The notes below the pieces were generated by a model that was given only the letters and a program-made list of their open reading frames with translations, made no database searches and was not told where the DNA came from. The position numbers were made by a program, and so were the translations under genes. From Ectocarpus siliculosus (taxonomy: Eukaryota > Sar > Phaeophyceae > Ectocarpales > Ectocarpaceae), in NCBI GenBank assembly GCA_000310025.1, contig FN649758.1, forward strand, positions 2,292,076-2,356,075: a stretch of DNA of 64,000 nt, in the 5' to 3' direction. This document shows, one piece after another, positions 1-11,299 of the stretch (position 1 is its first letter; each line of letters starts with the position of its first letter).

Positions 1-225
1 ACGGACCCGGACCCCCAAGGAGCCTTGGAGGAGGGTGGGGGAAACCCCTACGGCATCTCGGCGGAGATGCTCGAACTATGCTCGGGGAAGACCCTCGATT
101 GTAACTCAGCCAGTTCTTCGACTGCCTGCCCCGCCGCAGCCACCACCACGAGCAGCGAAAAGGCCATCACTGTAGCTTTTCCCGACGGGGACAAGACACT
201 GCTCGACTGGAAATCCTTTTTCTAG
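1..225 (+). CDS. 3' terminal exon of an unrecognised gene, duplicated copy 1 (partial)
   Basis: The frame is open from base 1 and ends in TAG at 223-225, so the gene enters from outside the window. The product tail contains NPYGISAEMLELCSGK and ends in LLDWKSFF. I recognise no domain. The same tail, with about a dozen amino-acid differences but the same stop, recurs at 27204-27428, where more upstream coding sequence is visible. Both copies keep an open frame and a Pro/Ala/Thr-rich linker before the final VAFPDGDK block, which argues that this was real coding sequence when duplicated. The function is unknown. Because only the end is visible, I cannot say whether the gene is intact. Confidence 0.5.
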   Translation, partial: TDPDPQGALEEGGGNPYGISAEMLELCSGKTLDCNSASSSTACPAAATTTSSEKAITVAFPDGDKTLLDWKSFF

Positions 226-1678
226 CATGAGCGTCAAGTGATGTAGTGGGGCCCGCCCATGTCCTTTCGGTGCTGTAATCAGTGAGCGGTTGTAGAGTTC
301 ATGGGATGGCGTTAATCTGTTGTTGAGTTGGCGTGAAGTGTGCCTGGTGCGTGGGCGGTTGTTTTTCGTCCACCAGAGAGCGGGCGAGGAACTACGAGGA
401 CTAACTAGCGCTCACCGAATTCGATGTAAGATGTTTATGTGAGCACAAACTTCGTACACTCCGCTCGTTGTTTTATTTCTTGTGCCCGTGGTGGTGTGAT
501 AGAAACTTTTGTTTCTAGCGTCTCCTGTACATTGTGGATGCGAATGTTGCTTTACTTCTCGAGTTTGTCTGTCTCTGTTTGATACGTGTTTTATGATGTT
601 CTCTGTGTAGAGTGGCGTTACTTCGTGCATCTCGTTGGCACAGCATACTCCTGATCTGATGTAATTTTGCAGGACATTTCATTGCTCGACCTTTGTTGAA
701 CAGAACTTATCCTCATCGTTTACTTCGAAGTATGTTGTAAACAATTAATTTCGTTTTAATTCGGATGGTGGAAGGGATAGAAGGATAGGCGTGTCATCGT
801 GTGCATGTGTCCGCATTATTGGTAAAGGCGCACGGTAAGATGGTCTGGCATCCTTATGAGCGAACTTGCCTTCAGAATGTTTACCTTGGCACCCCCGTGC
901 TTGCTACAGTAGTCGTGTGCCGTGAGTGCCGAGGTGTCGTATTTCGTGCACTTTGCGTTGAACGGGGTGGTTAGCCGGGAGAATTGCATCGCAGGGCACC
1001 GCGCAGGGCAGGGCGGTGTCGTGTTGGAGGGTCGTCGTGAGAAAATTGATTAGTTCCGTTTGAGTGTGTTGCTGTACGTTTCGTGGCGTGATGCTCCTCG
1101 CGTATGTCCCATGCAGGGCGGACGACAATATAGGCAGCAGCAAGGTAGACAATATTGATATCCTGACTTCCAGGGACTTGATGGGGCAAACAGTATCCAC
1201 ATTTTGGCGACGAATTGAAGACCAGGAGCTGCCTCGGTAAGCCAATGAGAGCCCTCTAAGACGTCGAATGATCCAGGCTACACAGGGACTTGGAAATGTG
1301 TTGACACTTGGCAGTTCTCTTGTTGTTTCGCGGGTTGGAAGGTGGGATCGGCGGCAGAAACGACTTGAAAATGATCGATGCGTATTCCAAGCGATGTTTG
1401 TGTTGAGAGTCAGGAATCTGTGTGTTTCTGAAAGGTGATCTGTGTTATTTGTGAGTGCTGGAAACACAAGTTTACACAGTCCAGCGACGCTGGAGCTGCC
1501 GCAGTTTTCGATGGTGTGGTGCAGTAGAGGTGCTACGGTCATGGCTTCCTCGTTGCTGGTGCGTACATAGTTGTCCAGGGCCTGCGCCCGCTTGACGCGA
1601 GAGAAAGGTTTTGCGAGGAAATCGTGGTTCTATTCACTGTCTCACCGGCAACATTGCGGAAATGGCATCTCATTGGGG
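1..1678. repeat. Segmental duplication, copy 1 (pairs with 27204-28877)
   Basis: The whole block aligns in the same orientation with 27204-28877, with scattered substitutions and small indels; I judge about 90-95% identity by eye. It starts at or before base 1, covers a coding exon tail plus about 1.45 kb downstream, and similarity stops abruptly after about 1678. A 212-codon minus-strand frame inside it (904-1542) is broken up in the other copy, so the downstream part is probably a long 3' untranslated or intergenic region. Confidence 0.85.
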
Positions 1679-3001
1679 TATGTGCATCTCCGCCCACCAA
1701 ACGGAAAAACGCATTTAACATCACACAGAAAACCTATGTGGACTACATATTCCACAAAAAGCATTTGTTTACCCACCGATTAACAATCAACACGTCGTTG
1801 TATGTACTGTAACATGTAGCGGGGCACCGAGCGGGGATAAATCGCTCAAAGCACCAAGTGACCGTGAATTCCAACGACCGGGTCGTCTGCGGCATCATCG
1901 TCCGATCGAAACAACGGGTGTTGCGTACTTTGCCGCCCGGAGTTCTTGTTCGAGTTGATCTCTCTTTTGTTGTTGTGCAATCTGAACGTATCTTTCACAA
2001 AATAATCGCGATCGGAATGAAAAAGTTTTTCCTTGTGTTCCTCCCGCCCTTTGGCTTGTCCTGTTCACACGGCGGGGGCATCCACGAAACACCGTATATC
2101 AGACGCCAACTATGTACAACAATACACATAAAAACCACGTCAATCGATTCGTCACGTTCCTCGTGGCCTCATGGTATAATCGGATGCGAGCGTCAAAACG
2201 GGGTTTCAACCTGACAGGGTAGGCGAAAAGCACAGAAATCATACCACGTATGTAGCTCACCAAAAATAATCCAAGCCAGCTGCGGAAAAAAAACAAGGAC
2301 AAGACGAAGATACCGTAGAAGGCGAAGCGATGGCACCGGGCGCGTTCTTTTTTGTAAATGCTTTGTCGTTGGAGGGGGGTTTACACCCCAGTACGATCTC
2401 TCCGAGCCCGGGGCGGAAATCCTATATATTATTATTATCATTTCGTTCAGCTTTTTCAGGGACCCCATCACCGCCAGCGGCGTTCCGGAGATTCCACCAA
2501 AAGAGAGTCGTGTCGGAAATTATTCGCCCCGACAAGGATTACAACAAGAGAGGATCGCTTGTGCTCAGCCTTGACTGGTACCTTCACCGGTGTTAGTGAT
2601 CTCGCCTGGAACGTTGACATCGACACACCGGAAACAGGTAACGCGCCCACGGATGGCCAATCAGGATGAAGCAGATCCCAACTCGCTATCCATACGTAAC
2701 GAAACGCCTATTAGCCATATCTAATCTTCCCGGGCAGATTCTGACACATACCGTACTGCCAGAGATGAAGAGGAAGGATCGCAGTACGCATCGGCGGGCG
2801 TCCATCGTTAACCACGCAATCATTTGAACATCACCATGCTCCTCGTCGCGCTACTTACTCTCTAGGTATCATCGGGCTCCGATGTTGTTTTCCTTTTAGG
2901 GTGGAAGGCGGAAGGGGTGGGAGGGTACATACGGGTCGCGAAGCGTCGTGTGGTCTCCACGATCATCACTGCGCGGCAAAGGTTGTGGCACGCCGCCGTC
3001 T
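1679..3001. other. No convincing gene
   Basis: Only short overlapping frames on both strands, none with a recognisable product or splice pattern. A tRNA-like stretch near 2157-2220 does not fold as a tRNA. Confidence 0.5.
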
Positions 3002-3197
3002 TCACGTGTCGACCCCCAAGTCCCTGACGGTCTCATCCGGGCTGTGGTCCACCAGGAAGGCCGGGGTCACCCGTATCTCGCCCAGGTCGTTGGGCGAAGA
3101 CCACACGGGGGTGAACACCCCCTTCCTGCGCTCGCTGATGCCCGGAGTGCAGCAGCGGGGGCTAACCTCACCCTCGGTGCGGAGGGGGGAGAAGGCG
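3002..3197 (-). CDS. Possible terminal exon, product unknown
   Basis: Read on the minus strand, a GC-rich frame runs about 65 codons from a plausible acceptor (AAG at 3198-3200 in plus coordinates) to TGA at 3002-3004. Its tail reads SPNDLGEIRVTPAFLVDH and ends LGVDT. The same frame continues upstream through a Cys-rich stretch (CENGCLWSC) but meets an in-frame TGA at the proposed splice boundary, so it is either a spliced exon or a decayed gene. No family recognised; confidence is low. Confidence 0.25.
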
Positions 3198-3259
3198 CTT
3201 CAGCAGGACCACAGGCACCCGTTCTCGCACGTCTCCACGCTCACCTGGGGTTGAGGGGT

Positions 3260-5310
3260 TGATAAAGGCTAACGTTGGTATTGTTCGGTCGGGGGTTGTT
3301 GTTCGGGCAATAACAGTGATCGTACGTATCGCCGACCGTACTGACTCAAGGCCGGAGGAGCACGCCAGAAACAATGCGAGGTCGGAGAGGGGTAGTCATG
3401 TAAACGCACGAGCAGGTCGTTAGATCATTAGCCTCGCATCCCTACAATACCGCGATGGAGCGATATTCCATTGTTTTGCCGGCCCAAGCAGGGAAGGGTG
3501 GAAAATAAACGAACGCGTACTTCACGTGTATGAGGTTGCCCTCCAGAGTGGGGCTCATGAGAGCACAGCGGTGTCATCATCAAGGGGGTGACGAAAGACG
3601 AAAAAAGAGCTGTCGGAAAGTACTGTCTTTCGGCTGTGACATTGTCAGAAAGCTCGAACAGCACACACAGCTGACTTGTGCAGACTCCAAGAGCCCTCCG
3701 AACCAAAACGAGAAACCATCAAAGTCTGTGGACTATGCAACAGTCTTACATTCACATCTCTCTCAACAAGGCAGGCTAGACGGCAACACAAGACACCATG
3801 GGGAGGATATTCCCAGAAGACAGTCTACCACCACTACCACTATCACTACCGCCACCAACACCGCCGCAACAAAAAAACGGGGTGATTTTGAGCTGTGTTC
3901 GAGGCCGTCCGCTACATTCCAAGACAGAAGTCACGCTGTGCAGGAAGAGAGCATGCACGTTGCTGTTGAGTACACGCTCTCGTCGGGAAAACCAAGTGGT
4001 TTCCGCGACGGGTTCAGGTCGTACTTACTTTCTTGTCCAACGGAGAGAAGGGGCCACCACCACAGAATATGACAATAAAATAGAGAGGGCCTCTACCGTC
4101 GGCCACTGCACTCTGTTGGTACACCCGCACGTGGATACAAAATTCGGGCACCAAGCGCCGTCGTGTGTGCAAGAACGGACTTTTGAGCGAATGGAATGAT
4201 ACAGCAGTAAGACAATTGGTTGAGCTTCGCTTCGGGCGTGGCCTCACAACTCTGTAATGGTATTTGACCCCTTCCTTCAGCATCAATCACCTTTGAGCTG
4301 TGTGGAACTCTCTTGTCCGACCACAGTAGCAGGTTGTTGTTGCTTTCCGTTGTTCTCTTTCTCTTGATTAACGCTTTCCAAGCCAACTCACAATATCCCA
4401 CGCACACACGATCATAGATCGCCTGTACGCACACACTGAACAGAAGGGCACATGTCTCGGCATAAAGCCCTGATCTAGCATGACGTCACGTCATAGCATC
4501 CGACGGCGCCAAATAACCATGATCAACCACTATCACATGTCTACCTCCAAATACCATAACAACTCGCTCTCGCTCCATCTAAACCCGGGCTTTTGCAAGT
4601 ACTCGTATTTAGCCCGTCACCGTAGTCTACTGGAGGCTGTGCATTCACCCCGAACAGCGGCCAGCTCTCGGGCGGTGGAAAAACGACTGTTTGCATTGGT
4701 CTAGTCTACGTGGTACGCATAGAATACGCATATGAATATGACATGTTGGTTGTTGGGCTGGATTCGATTGAATCCAGGCTTCAGCCACCACCGAGGTTGC
4801 TCTGTGCGACTCTCCCTGCTGGAAGCATTACAGGTGTTGCCGCCGATCTATGTAGGGTAATATCCGGACTGCTTGGGTATCGGTAGGAATGACACCAAGG
4901 GGCACAGGATCCTCTGCACAAGCAGGGGCTACTAGATCCTGTCCCCTGCATTTTGTCCTTCCGCGGAGAGTTACATCTCTCCGCGCCTTCTAGAAGGAAC
5001 CAAGCTCTTCTATGTTCCATCTACACATCTGAATCCTATAACACATCACAGCTACATTAGCCCACCACAGCTTATGCATGAGTCGGTGTGGTGAGACGAG
5101 AGGTGACCATGGACAAATTGAACTGCTGTCTCGCCGTCCCGTTTCCTGTACCAACTATTTTTACTTCTCCAGAGAAATTCATGTCATCAGACAGACGTCA
5201 GACCGCGTCATCCATCAGAATCGTATTCTTTCATTATTTACGCTCCTTTGACATGTACACCAGGTTGTTGTGCTTTGGTTGCCTGAGGGGAGCATGCGAG
5301 AGGTGCGTAA
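3260..5310. other. No convincing gene
   Basis: The longest frame (3530-4072, plus, 180 codons) has Thr-rich low complexity and no domain or supporting splice sites. A TACAGCAGTA word lies at 4200-4209. I see nothing else that can be named. Confidence 0.45.
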
Positions 5311-5312
5311 AT

Positions 5313-5440
5313 TAGTCTATGGCTCGAGAAACGGGTGTCTACAAGTGCGACGGAGACGCGAGCATCACAAGAAGAACAGCTGGTGCACTGCTATAGACGA
5401 AAACATTAAGTTGAGGTATGCATATAATTGCAGGGTCGCT
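5313..5440 (+). repeat. Short direct repeat, copy 1 (pairs with 6943-7077)
   Basis: Begins TAGTCTATGGCTC and shares an ordered series of blocks with 6943-7077, including CGGAGACGCGAGCATCACAA and GTCTACAA. The two copies bracket about 1.5 kb that holds the LINE-like scrap and many AAGAAC words. Family unknown. Confidence 0.6.
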
Positions 5441-6013
5441 TGAAACCACCACATCTTTGCGGGGGTATGCGAGGGAGACTACAGAACGCGCCACCACTTA
5501 AGAACTTAGCAGTTAAGAACTTGATGAGCCTCAAACAATCCAAAAACCTTAGAACTTGGCCGTAAGAACAGGCGTTCAGTTCCGACGTGGCATTAAGAAC
5601 AAGAACCCGCCCTTACGGTGCACCCATGCGTATACAGACAAGAACGGAGCCCCAAACGCGGCGACTGCAAGATAGTAACAACTCAGGAAGGTGGGGGGTG
5701 ACCCAAACAGCAGTTAGTTTCAGATTCGAGGTGGGGGGGGGGGGAAGGCTCGTCGTGACAAAAGTACATGTACGTGCGGAGGGGGAGGGCGTACCCTCTC
5801 TCATGTTTCGCATGCCTTAGCGGTTAGGCCATTGACCACACGTCCTCGAGAGGACGCATCATTGTTCCCACAGGACCGATCACCGATGGCCAATCGTTCC
5901 TTCCTACTTGGAAGTACTTTGTCAAAGGCGGCTCAATAATGTTTTCCCTAGCCTTTCTACCCAATCGATATCACTTCCCGCCTTTTCAACACATTTCCTA
6001 CGCCCCATTACAG

Positions 6014-6205
6014 CTAATACTGTAGTCTATTCTCCTGGCTATTCCATGCCTCACAAACATCTCTCTGAACCTTTTCCTTCCGTACTTTTCCCAGGTCAGT
6101 CATGAACTTTTCCCTCTCCTTCTCGAATAACGGACATTCCGCAAGTACATGAACATGGTCTCCGCACTCTGGGGCCGCATTCACATCTGGATTTGTCGTC
6201 TTCAT
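6014..6205 (-). mobile_element. Fragment of a non-LTR retrotransposon (C-terminal zinc-knuckle region)
   Basis: The minus-strand product contains CGDHVHVLAECPLFEKEREK. This resembles the Cys/His motif that follows the reverse transcriptase in many LINEs (Cys, then His-Val-Leu, then Cys-Pro and a Glu-Arg-rich helix). It is only about 60 codons long; no reverse transcriptase core was found upstream on the minus strand (6206-6510), so this is a short relic. A chance match is possible. Confidence 0.35.
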
Positions 6206-6942
6206 GGTTCACTGAACCTTCCCAAATCTTCGTCTACGTTCTCGAAGGCTAGACTAAATGTCCCCAGTCTTAAATTTGACCTTCTTCCGCTTTTTTCCCC
6301 TGCATCCGTTTGGGCCATTTAGGGACTCCTTGATTGACATTTATCCCTTCTCCCAACATTCCGCACACATCTACAGACCCTCCTATCCTTGGTTTCTTTC
6401 CTTAGATTATGTTCTTCTCTCTCGGCAAAAGCAACAGATGTCTTCTCCTTGAACCTTGAACCCCCCTCAACCTTCCGTTTCCAGTGAATCACCTTCTTCT
6501 TCGTCAATTTCGAACCCCTTCCATTTATACATCATGTACAAAATGACCCCACTCCGTGGGTTGGTACCCCAATTCCTCTTGTTTGTCCACGTCGCCTCAC
6601 AAGCCATTCTCGGCAACCTCTTCTCCCCCATACCGCATAACATGCGGCACTGCCATTGAGGTTACGATGGTACTCTTACAACGTAGTACTGCTGCAGTAC
6701 TGAAGTGTCTCGTCAAATCCACCCAGAAAGACCTGTGTCCTCTGCACAGGACAATCGGCTCAGAAAAAAGAACAAGAACCCCGTTTATCGTAGGTGGATG
6801 CCTGCTCCAAATAAGAACTTCGAAACTAAGAACATGTGCCCCGTTGGAGGTAACCAATAAGCGTCGAGCCTCCAAGCTAATGTAAATAAGCGGTTCTCAC
6901 GTCTTGGCGCGTTTTGCTGCTGTAGACTACTGCTGTATATAC

Positions 6943-7077
6943 GTAGTCTATGTTTCATGAGTCTACGGCTCTAGAAACCGATGTCTACAAACGTAACGGA
7001 GACGCGAGCATCACAAGCAGAATAGCTACGTCGTGCACTGCTCAGACAATATATTAGAGGTAGCAGGGTCGTTGCTT
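6943..7077 (+). repeat. Short direct repeat, copy 2 (pairs with 5313-5440)
   Basis: Same block order as 5313-5440 with substitutions and small indels: TAGTCTATG, GTCTACAAACG, GGAGACGCGAGCATCACAA, GTGCACTGCT, GCAGGGTCG. Could be the ends of one old element or two dispersed copies. Confidence 0.6.
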
Positions 7078-10000
7078 GACGCGAGATGTGACATTTGTGA
7101 CGTGGGTTCGTGGTAGAGGAGCAGAGGGCAGAGGGGCAGAGAGAGCAGAGCAGAGGGGAAAAAGAGTTCGTGGTTCGACGCGGCATCACCCATGCCGCTT
7201 CAGCAGATCTAGTCTAACTGTGTATCGCACAATCGCACGGCGAGAGAGAAATAGAGCGAGCTCACGAGAGCCCACACGATAATCAACGCCTACCTTCTAC
7301 AGTACCCGCCATTCCGCCGTATTCAACGAAGAAGGTGAACAAGAACTTGGCCAGAGAGTTGTCCCCATCCACAGCAGTCCACAGACCTTGGTTGGCCATC
7401 AACAAGTCAGCGACGTATACTGCTGTAGGACGCCAAGACGATGATGATGCACGGCTGCCGCGGGCTCTGCTATTATTATTGTGTTCCTCGACTCTCGACC
7501 CGACACATTGCCGCCGCTGGGCCGCCAAGATTTTGGATTCCAACGGGTGTTTTTCTCTAGTTTTTCTCGCCACGGGGATACGGAGATGATGCTCTGTCGT
7601 GCGTGCGCTGAACTGCTGTGCTATCGCCTGTTTGTGGCTCATCGGCGAATGGCGAGAAGAAGGAATTCAACCATTTTGGCTGCGAAGCCAAGCGAAGCCA
7701 AGCGAAGCATGCAACAAACGAGTTGCCAATTTGAAACTTTGAAACTTTGAAACTCATTCCGTGCTGCTGTTGTTGACGTTTCGTGTCCACAGCAGATGTG
7801 TCGTGTCCACACCTGCTGAGCTGACAGCTGACCAGAGAGAGGTATGCATACGTAGCTTCGTCCTTTCAAAATTCTTTGCTCTTTGCTGCAGTGGGGTTTC
7901 GTCCAGAACACAGATGTCCCTTTCTTTGCCGTCTCTTTTTCAAAGGCAGAGAGCAGAGAGCAGAGAGAAAGACCAAGACAGAAAAGAAAAGTTCGTCCGC
8001 GTCTCTACCTACTATTTAACTATTATCTTTGGTTTTCATTTTTCTGGCCAAAACCCGCCCGCTTTCCTCCTCCTCCTCCTCCTCCTCCTCCTCCTCCTCC
8101 TCTGATATAATAAGCATTTTTGTTCTGGTCTGTGCCGCTGGGCTGAGACGGTTGCGCGAGGCAGGTGGGTACATGGAAAGTGTGCATACATAGCATAGAT
8201 GAGAAACTCACCGCACGGACCACGTGTGCTGCCGTTGCTGATGATGTGCTGCTGCTGTACACGCGAGGGCCCCCGGCGTCTCTCTGCTGTCTGTCGGTGT
8301 GATGTTGCGTGCTGACTTGTCTTCCCCCCTTCTCAAACAGGAAGAATTTCCTTTCCCCCGTCTCCTCCGCTGTGTGCGAATTTGAACGCACTATGTACAC
8401 ACATAATACATAGGGAAGCAAGAGGGAGAGCAGAGAGAGAGAAAAAGCGAGGCCATGAGGGAGGAGAAGGGGAGGAGCACAGATGGGGGGGGGGCTCCTA
8501 CGACACTTGTAGTAAAGCGGCTACTGTCGGATGCTACTGCTACTTTCTACACTGTTTGCTGGAAGAGGCCGAGACCGAATCAATGAGAGCGAGAGGAACC
8601 GAGAAGATGAGCTTTTGATACCCCGGCTGGGACACAGGTATGCGCTTGGTGAAAAGACAAAAAATCATCGGACCAAAACACCTCGGGCACGCAAGACACA
8701 GCGGAAGATGCAGAGAGTTGTGAAGAGAGAAAGAGCAAGCCAGCCTCTGTCGACCGCGGGCGTTCGACAGACAGACGCGAGGATGGAGGCACGCGAGGTA
8801 GCAAGCAGAAGAGCAAGTTCAAACGCCGTATCTACATCGTGCGGGGCAATTGGGAGCATGGATGGGGGCGGAGGTCCAGATATACAGCGCAGCCGTGTGT
8901 GAAGAGCAGCCTTGGCTTTGGTTGGATTTTTTTATTTTCGAACCTGGTGTACTACTGTAGAAAGTACCGGAGTAATGGTGCGGGAGGCGGCGCTGCCATG
9001 CTGCGCTGGTAGAAAAGCAAGAGTGTCGCAGACTATTGCTCATCATGACCTACTGTTGTTCCTATTCATGTCACTCACCATGTCCCCGCTGATTGCACTC
9101 GAACGCTCGAAGGCAGCCTTCGCTTGTTTGTTTGCTCCAACGTGCATCACGAAGCGTCCTACGCTAGGATCCATTCTACATATAGTTTTCGAAGCCAGCT
9201 CACATGGACTGCTGTAAAGGTCGTTTCCCTTGCCCTACTCCTCTCCTGATCACAGCAGAACAGACAGAAGTTGCCTGCCTCGGGACACTTGGAAGTGTCT
9301 GCTGTTCACGTGTGTGTGGATGTGTCTGCGCCCTCTCGTTTTATTGATGCTCTCCCCTCACGTGGCCCCCACCCCCCTACTACTGCAGTAGTTGCTCTTT
9401 GCCATGTCATGCTAACCCCCGCGTCCCTGTCTCCACACATCCTCCCTCTTCTCCCTCCGGCCCTCTTCTTCTCCCTGCGACCCACAGCGCCTCGTCACAC
9501 GCCCACAGAGGGTGGCCTGACCTGCCAACTGCTTGTGACAGGCTGCGCCGCGCTGTGTGCCCCTGCGGATCTGCGTCAGGTGAGGATCCAGTTGGCTTGA
9601 AAACGGCAGTGGTGTTGGTGGTGTGGGAGAACTGCAGGTGCGTTCAGGCTGCTTTTTGGGAGCGCGTGCGGGCGTAGATCTTTGCTTCAGCGTGGCCACA
9701 CATTAACATCACTTCACCGTGGGCGATCCTTGTCGTAGCGTGCTCTCGTTCTCGATGTGTGTTGGGGCACGGGTGGTGCGTGGTTTGTTTTGCCATTCTC
9801 CTGCGGGAGAAAGATCACAACCGTCTTTCTTTGCTGCACACAAGTAAGAGTGGGACATCCGTGACAAGAGGAGTCAGAGCTTTGGTATGCCTGTTATCCG
9901 GGTGAGAGAGGCAACCGATCGGCTGGGCTAGCTTTCTTGAGCATGGCTCGCGCCCTTTGGCATGCCTTGGTGATGTCCCATGTGGGAGGGGTGATCGACC

Positions 10001-10380
10001 AGCTTGCTGTTCGTGCGCGGCCGGGTGAGGATGATTACCAACAGTATCTATCTCTTGTCTACTGTAGACAACAGCAGTAGTCTATAGCCTCTATAATAAT
10101 AGCTCTACGGTATTTACCGTTTCTGCCGTCTTTTTTTTTTCGACACAATCCACACACGAATATGGCATTGTAGACGCCTACATACGTGTCTAACAAGCGT
10201 TGAATTCATATCCACCTCACTCCAGGCATTTATTTCAACACGGCGAGGATTTAGCATCTTTATCGTCGCATCCAAGGCTCGGGGGATTTGAGGTTTAGTT
10301 TGGCTTTTGCTGAATTCAAGGACAAGAGTATGCACGCGGTAGTATTGAAACCAGCACACGCTAGGTGGTGAGTAGTCTAC
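7078..10380. other. Gene-free stretch with purine-rich tracts and a microsatellite
   Basis: Short frames only. GAGA-rich tracts at about 7945-7995 and 8410-8460, a trinucleotide repeat at 8065-8102, and a TTTGAAAC triplet of tandem copies at about 7730-7752. No gene could be assembled. Confidence 0.5.
8065..8102. repeat. (TCC)n microsatellite
   Basis: About twelve uninterrupted TCC units. Confidence 0.95.
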
Positions 10381-10384
10381 ACCA

Positions 10385-10720
10385 CCGCATCACGCATGAC
10401 ATGACCACCGAAAATATCCCACGCGCCTGTGTTTGGATGGTGTGTCCCCGGATGACTGTGCCTCTGCCTCTCGCCCAGTTGCGACCGCGTCCGCATGGCA
10501 ATGCTAGCCATGTCGCGTGTCCGCCGCACCACGCCTTGGATTGTTGTCCTGCAACGAAAAGCGCAGCACGTACACACGGTGTGAGTGCGGCTTTACAATA
10601 ACTTGGTTCGCGGTACAGTATCTGCTGTGCTACAGCAGTATTGTAGTGTCGCAATCACTGGTGTTGTGACACAGGCGCGTAGGAATATTTTTGGTGGTCA
10701 TTTTATTTTGTTTTCTTCCG
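10385..10720. repeat. Inverted repeat partner 1 (with 13425-13690)
   Basis: 10505-10670 matches the reverse complement of 13425-13590: the shared run includes CGCCGCACCACGCCTTGGATT and, further on, CACTGGTGTTGTGA. The ends of this copy are also inverted relative to each other (around CACGCGCCTG at 10418 and CAGGCGCGT at 10672), so the unit itself looks like a small foldback element about 340 bp long. Confidence 0.6.
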
Positions 10721-11299
10721 AATTGCTTCACTATTTCTTCGGTTTCTAGGCTACGTGTTGGGGAGAGAGACCCACGAAATGCTCATCGTCTCTCCGGCCG
10801 CGTTAGCTGCGAAGGCCGGCGTCAACTGTTATAAATCCATTTCTCTCCCCACAAATATTAGCCGGGGGACTATGACTGCAACCGCAGGAGTCCCAAAACT
10901 GACCCAAGTCCTCAAATAGTACACACCATTCTACAACACCCGACTAGATACCGAATATTCCCGAACTTATCCCCCCACCTTCGAAAGAAAAGGGATGGGA
11001 GGGCGGGATTTTCTGAGCTGCCGCCGCTACTGCGTTAGGCGGCTGCTGCTGTCCTTCCGTTGCTTCGCGCGCTCTGTAGCTCTCACACGTTACCCGACTT
11101 TGCTACAGCCCCTGCGTAGACTCGATCACGGAATGACACCCCCAGCTATAGACTACAAATATAAATCCAAACACCGTGACCCTGGGTTTCCGATAGAAAA
11201 TGAAGCCAATTTCTAATTCGACTGTTAAAAAATAAACACCAGTTTATTCTATCTGCTCTTCGAACAAACCTTCCTTTTATGCGTGATACGGTGGCTACA

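Noticed and set aside
904-1542. 212-codon minus-strand frame in the segmental duplication
   Set aside because: The other copy at 27.2-28.9 kb breaks it with indels; not under coding constraint.
2157-2222. tRNA-like stretch (GTGGCCTCATGGTATAATCGG then GGTTTCAACCT)
   Set aside because: T stem and acceptor arms do not pair; resemblance to the A and B boxes is superficial.
5805-5870. tRNA-like GCCTTAGCGGTTAGGCCATTG
   Set aside because: No B box at the right spacing and no cloverleaf.
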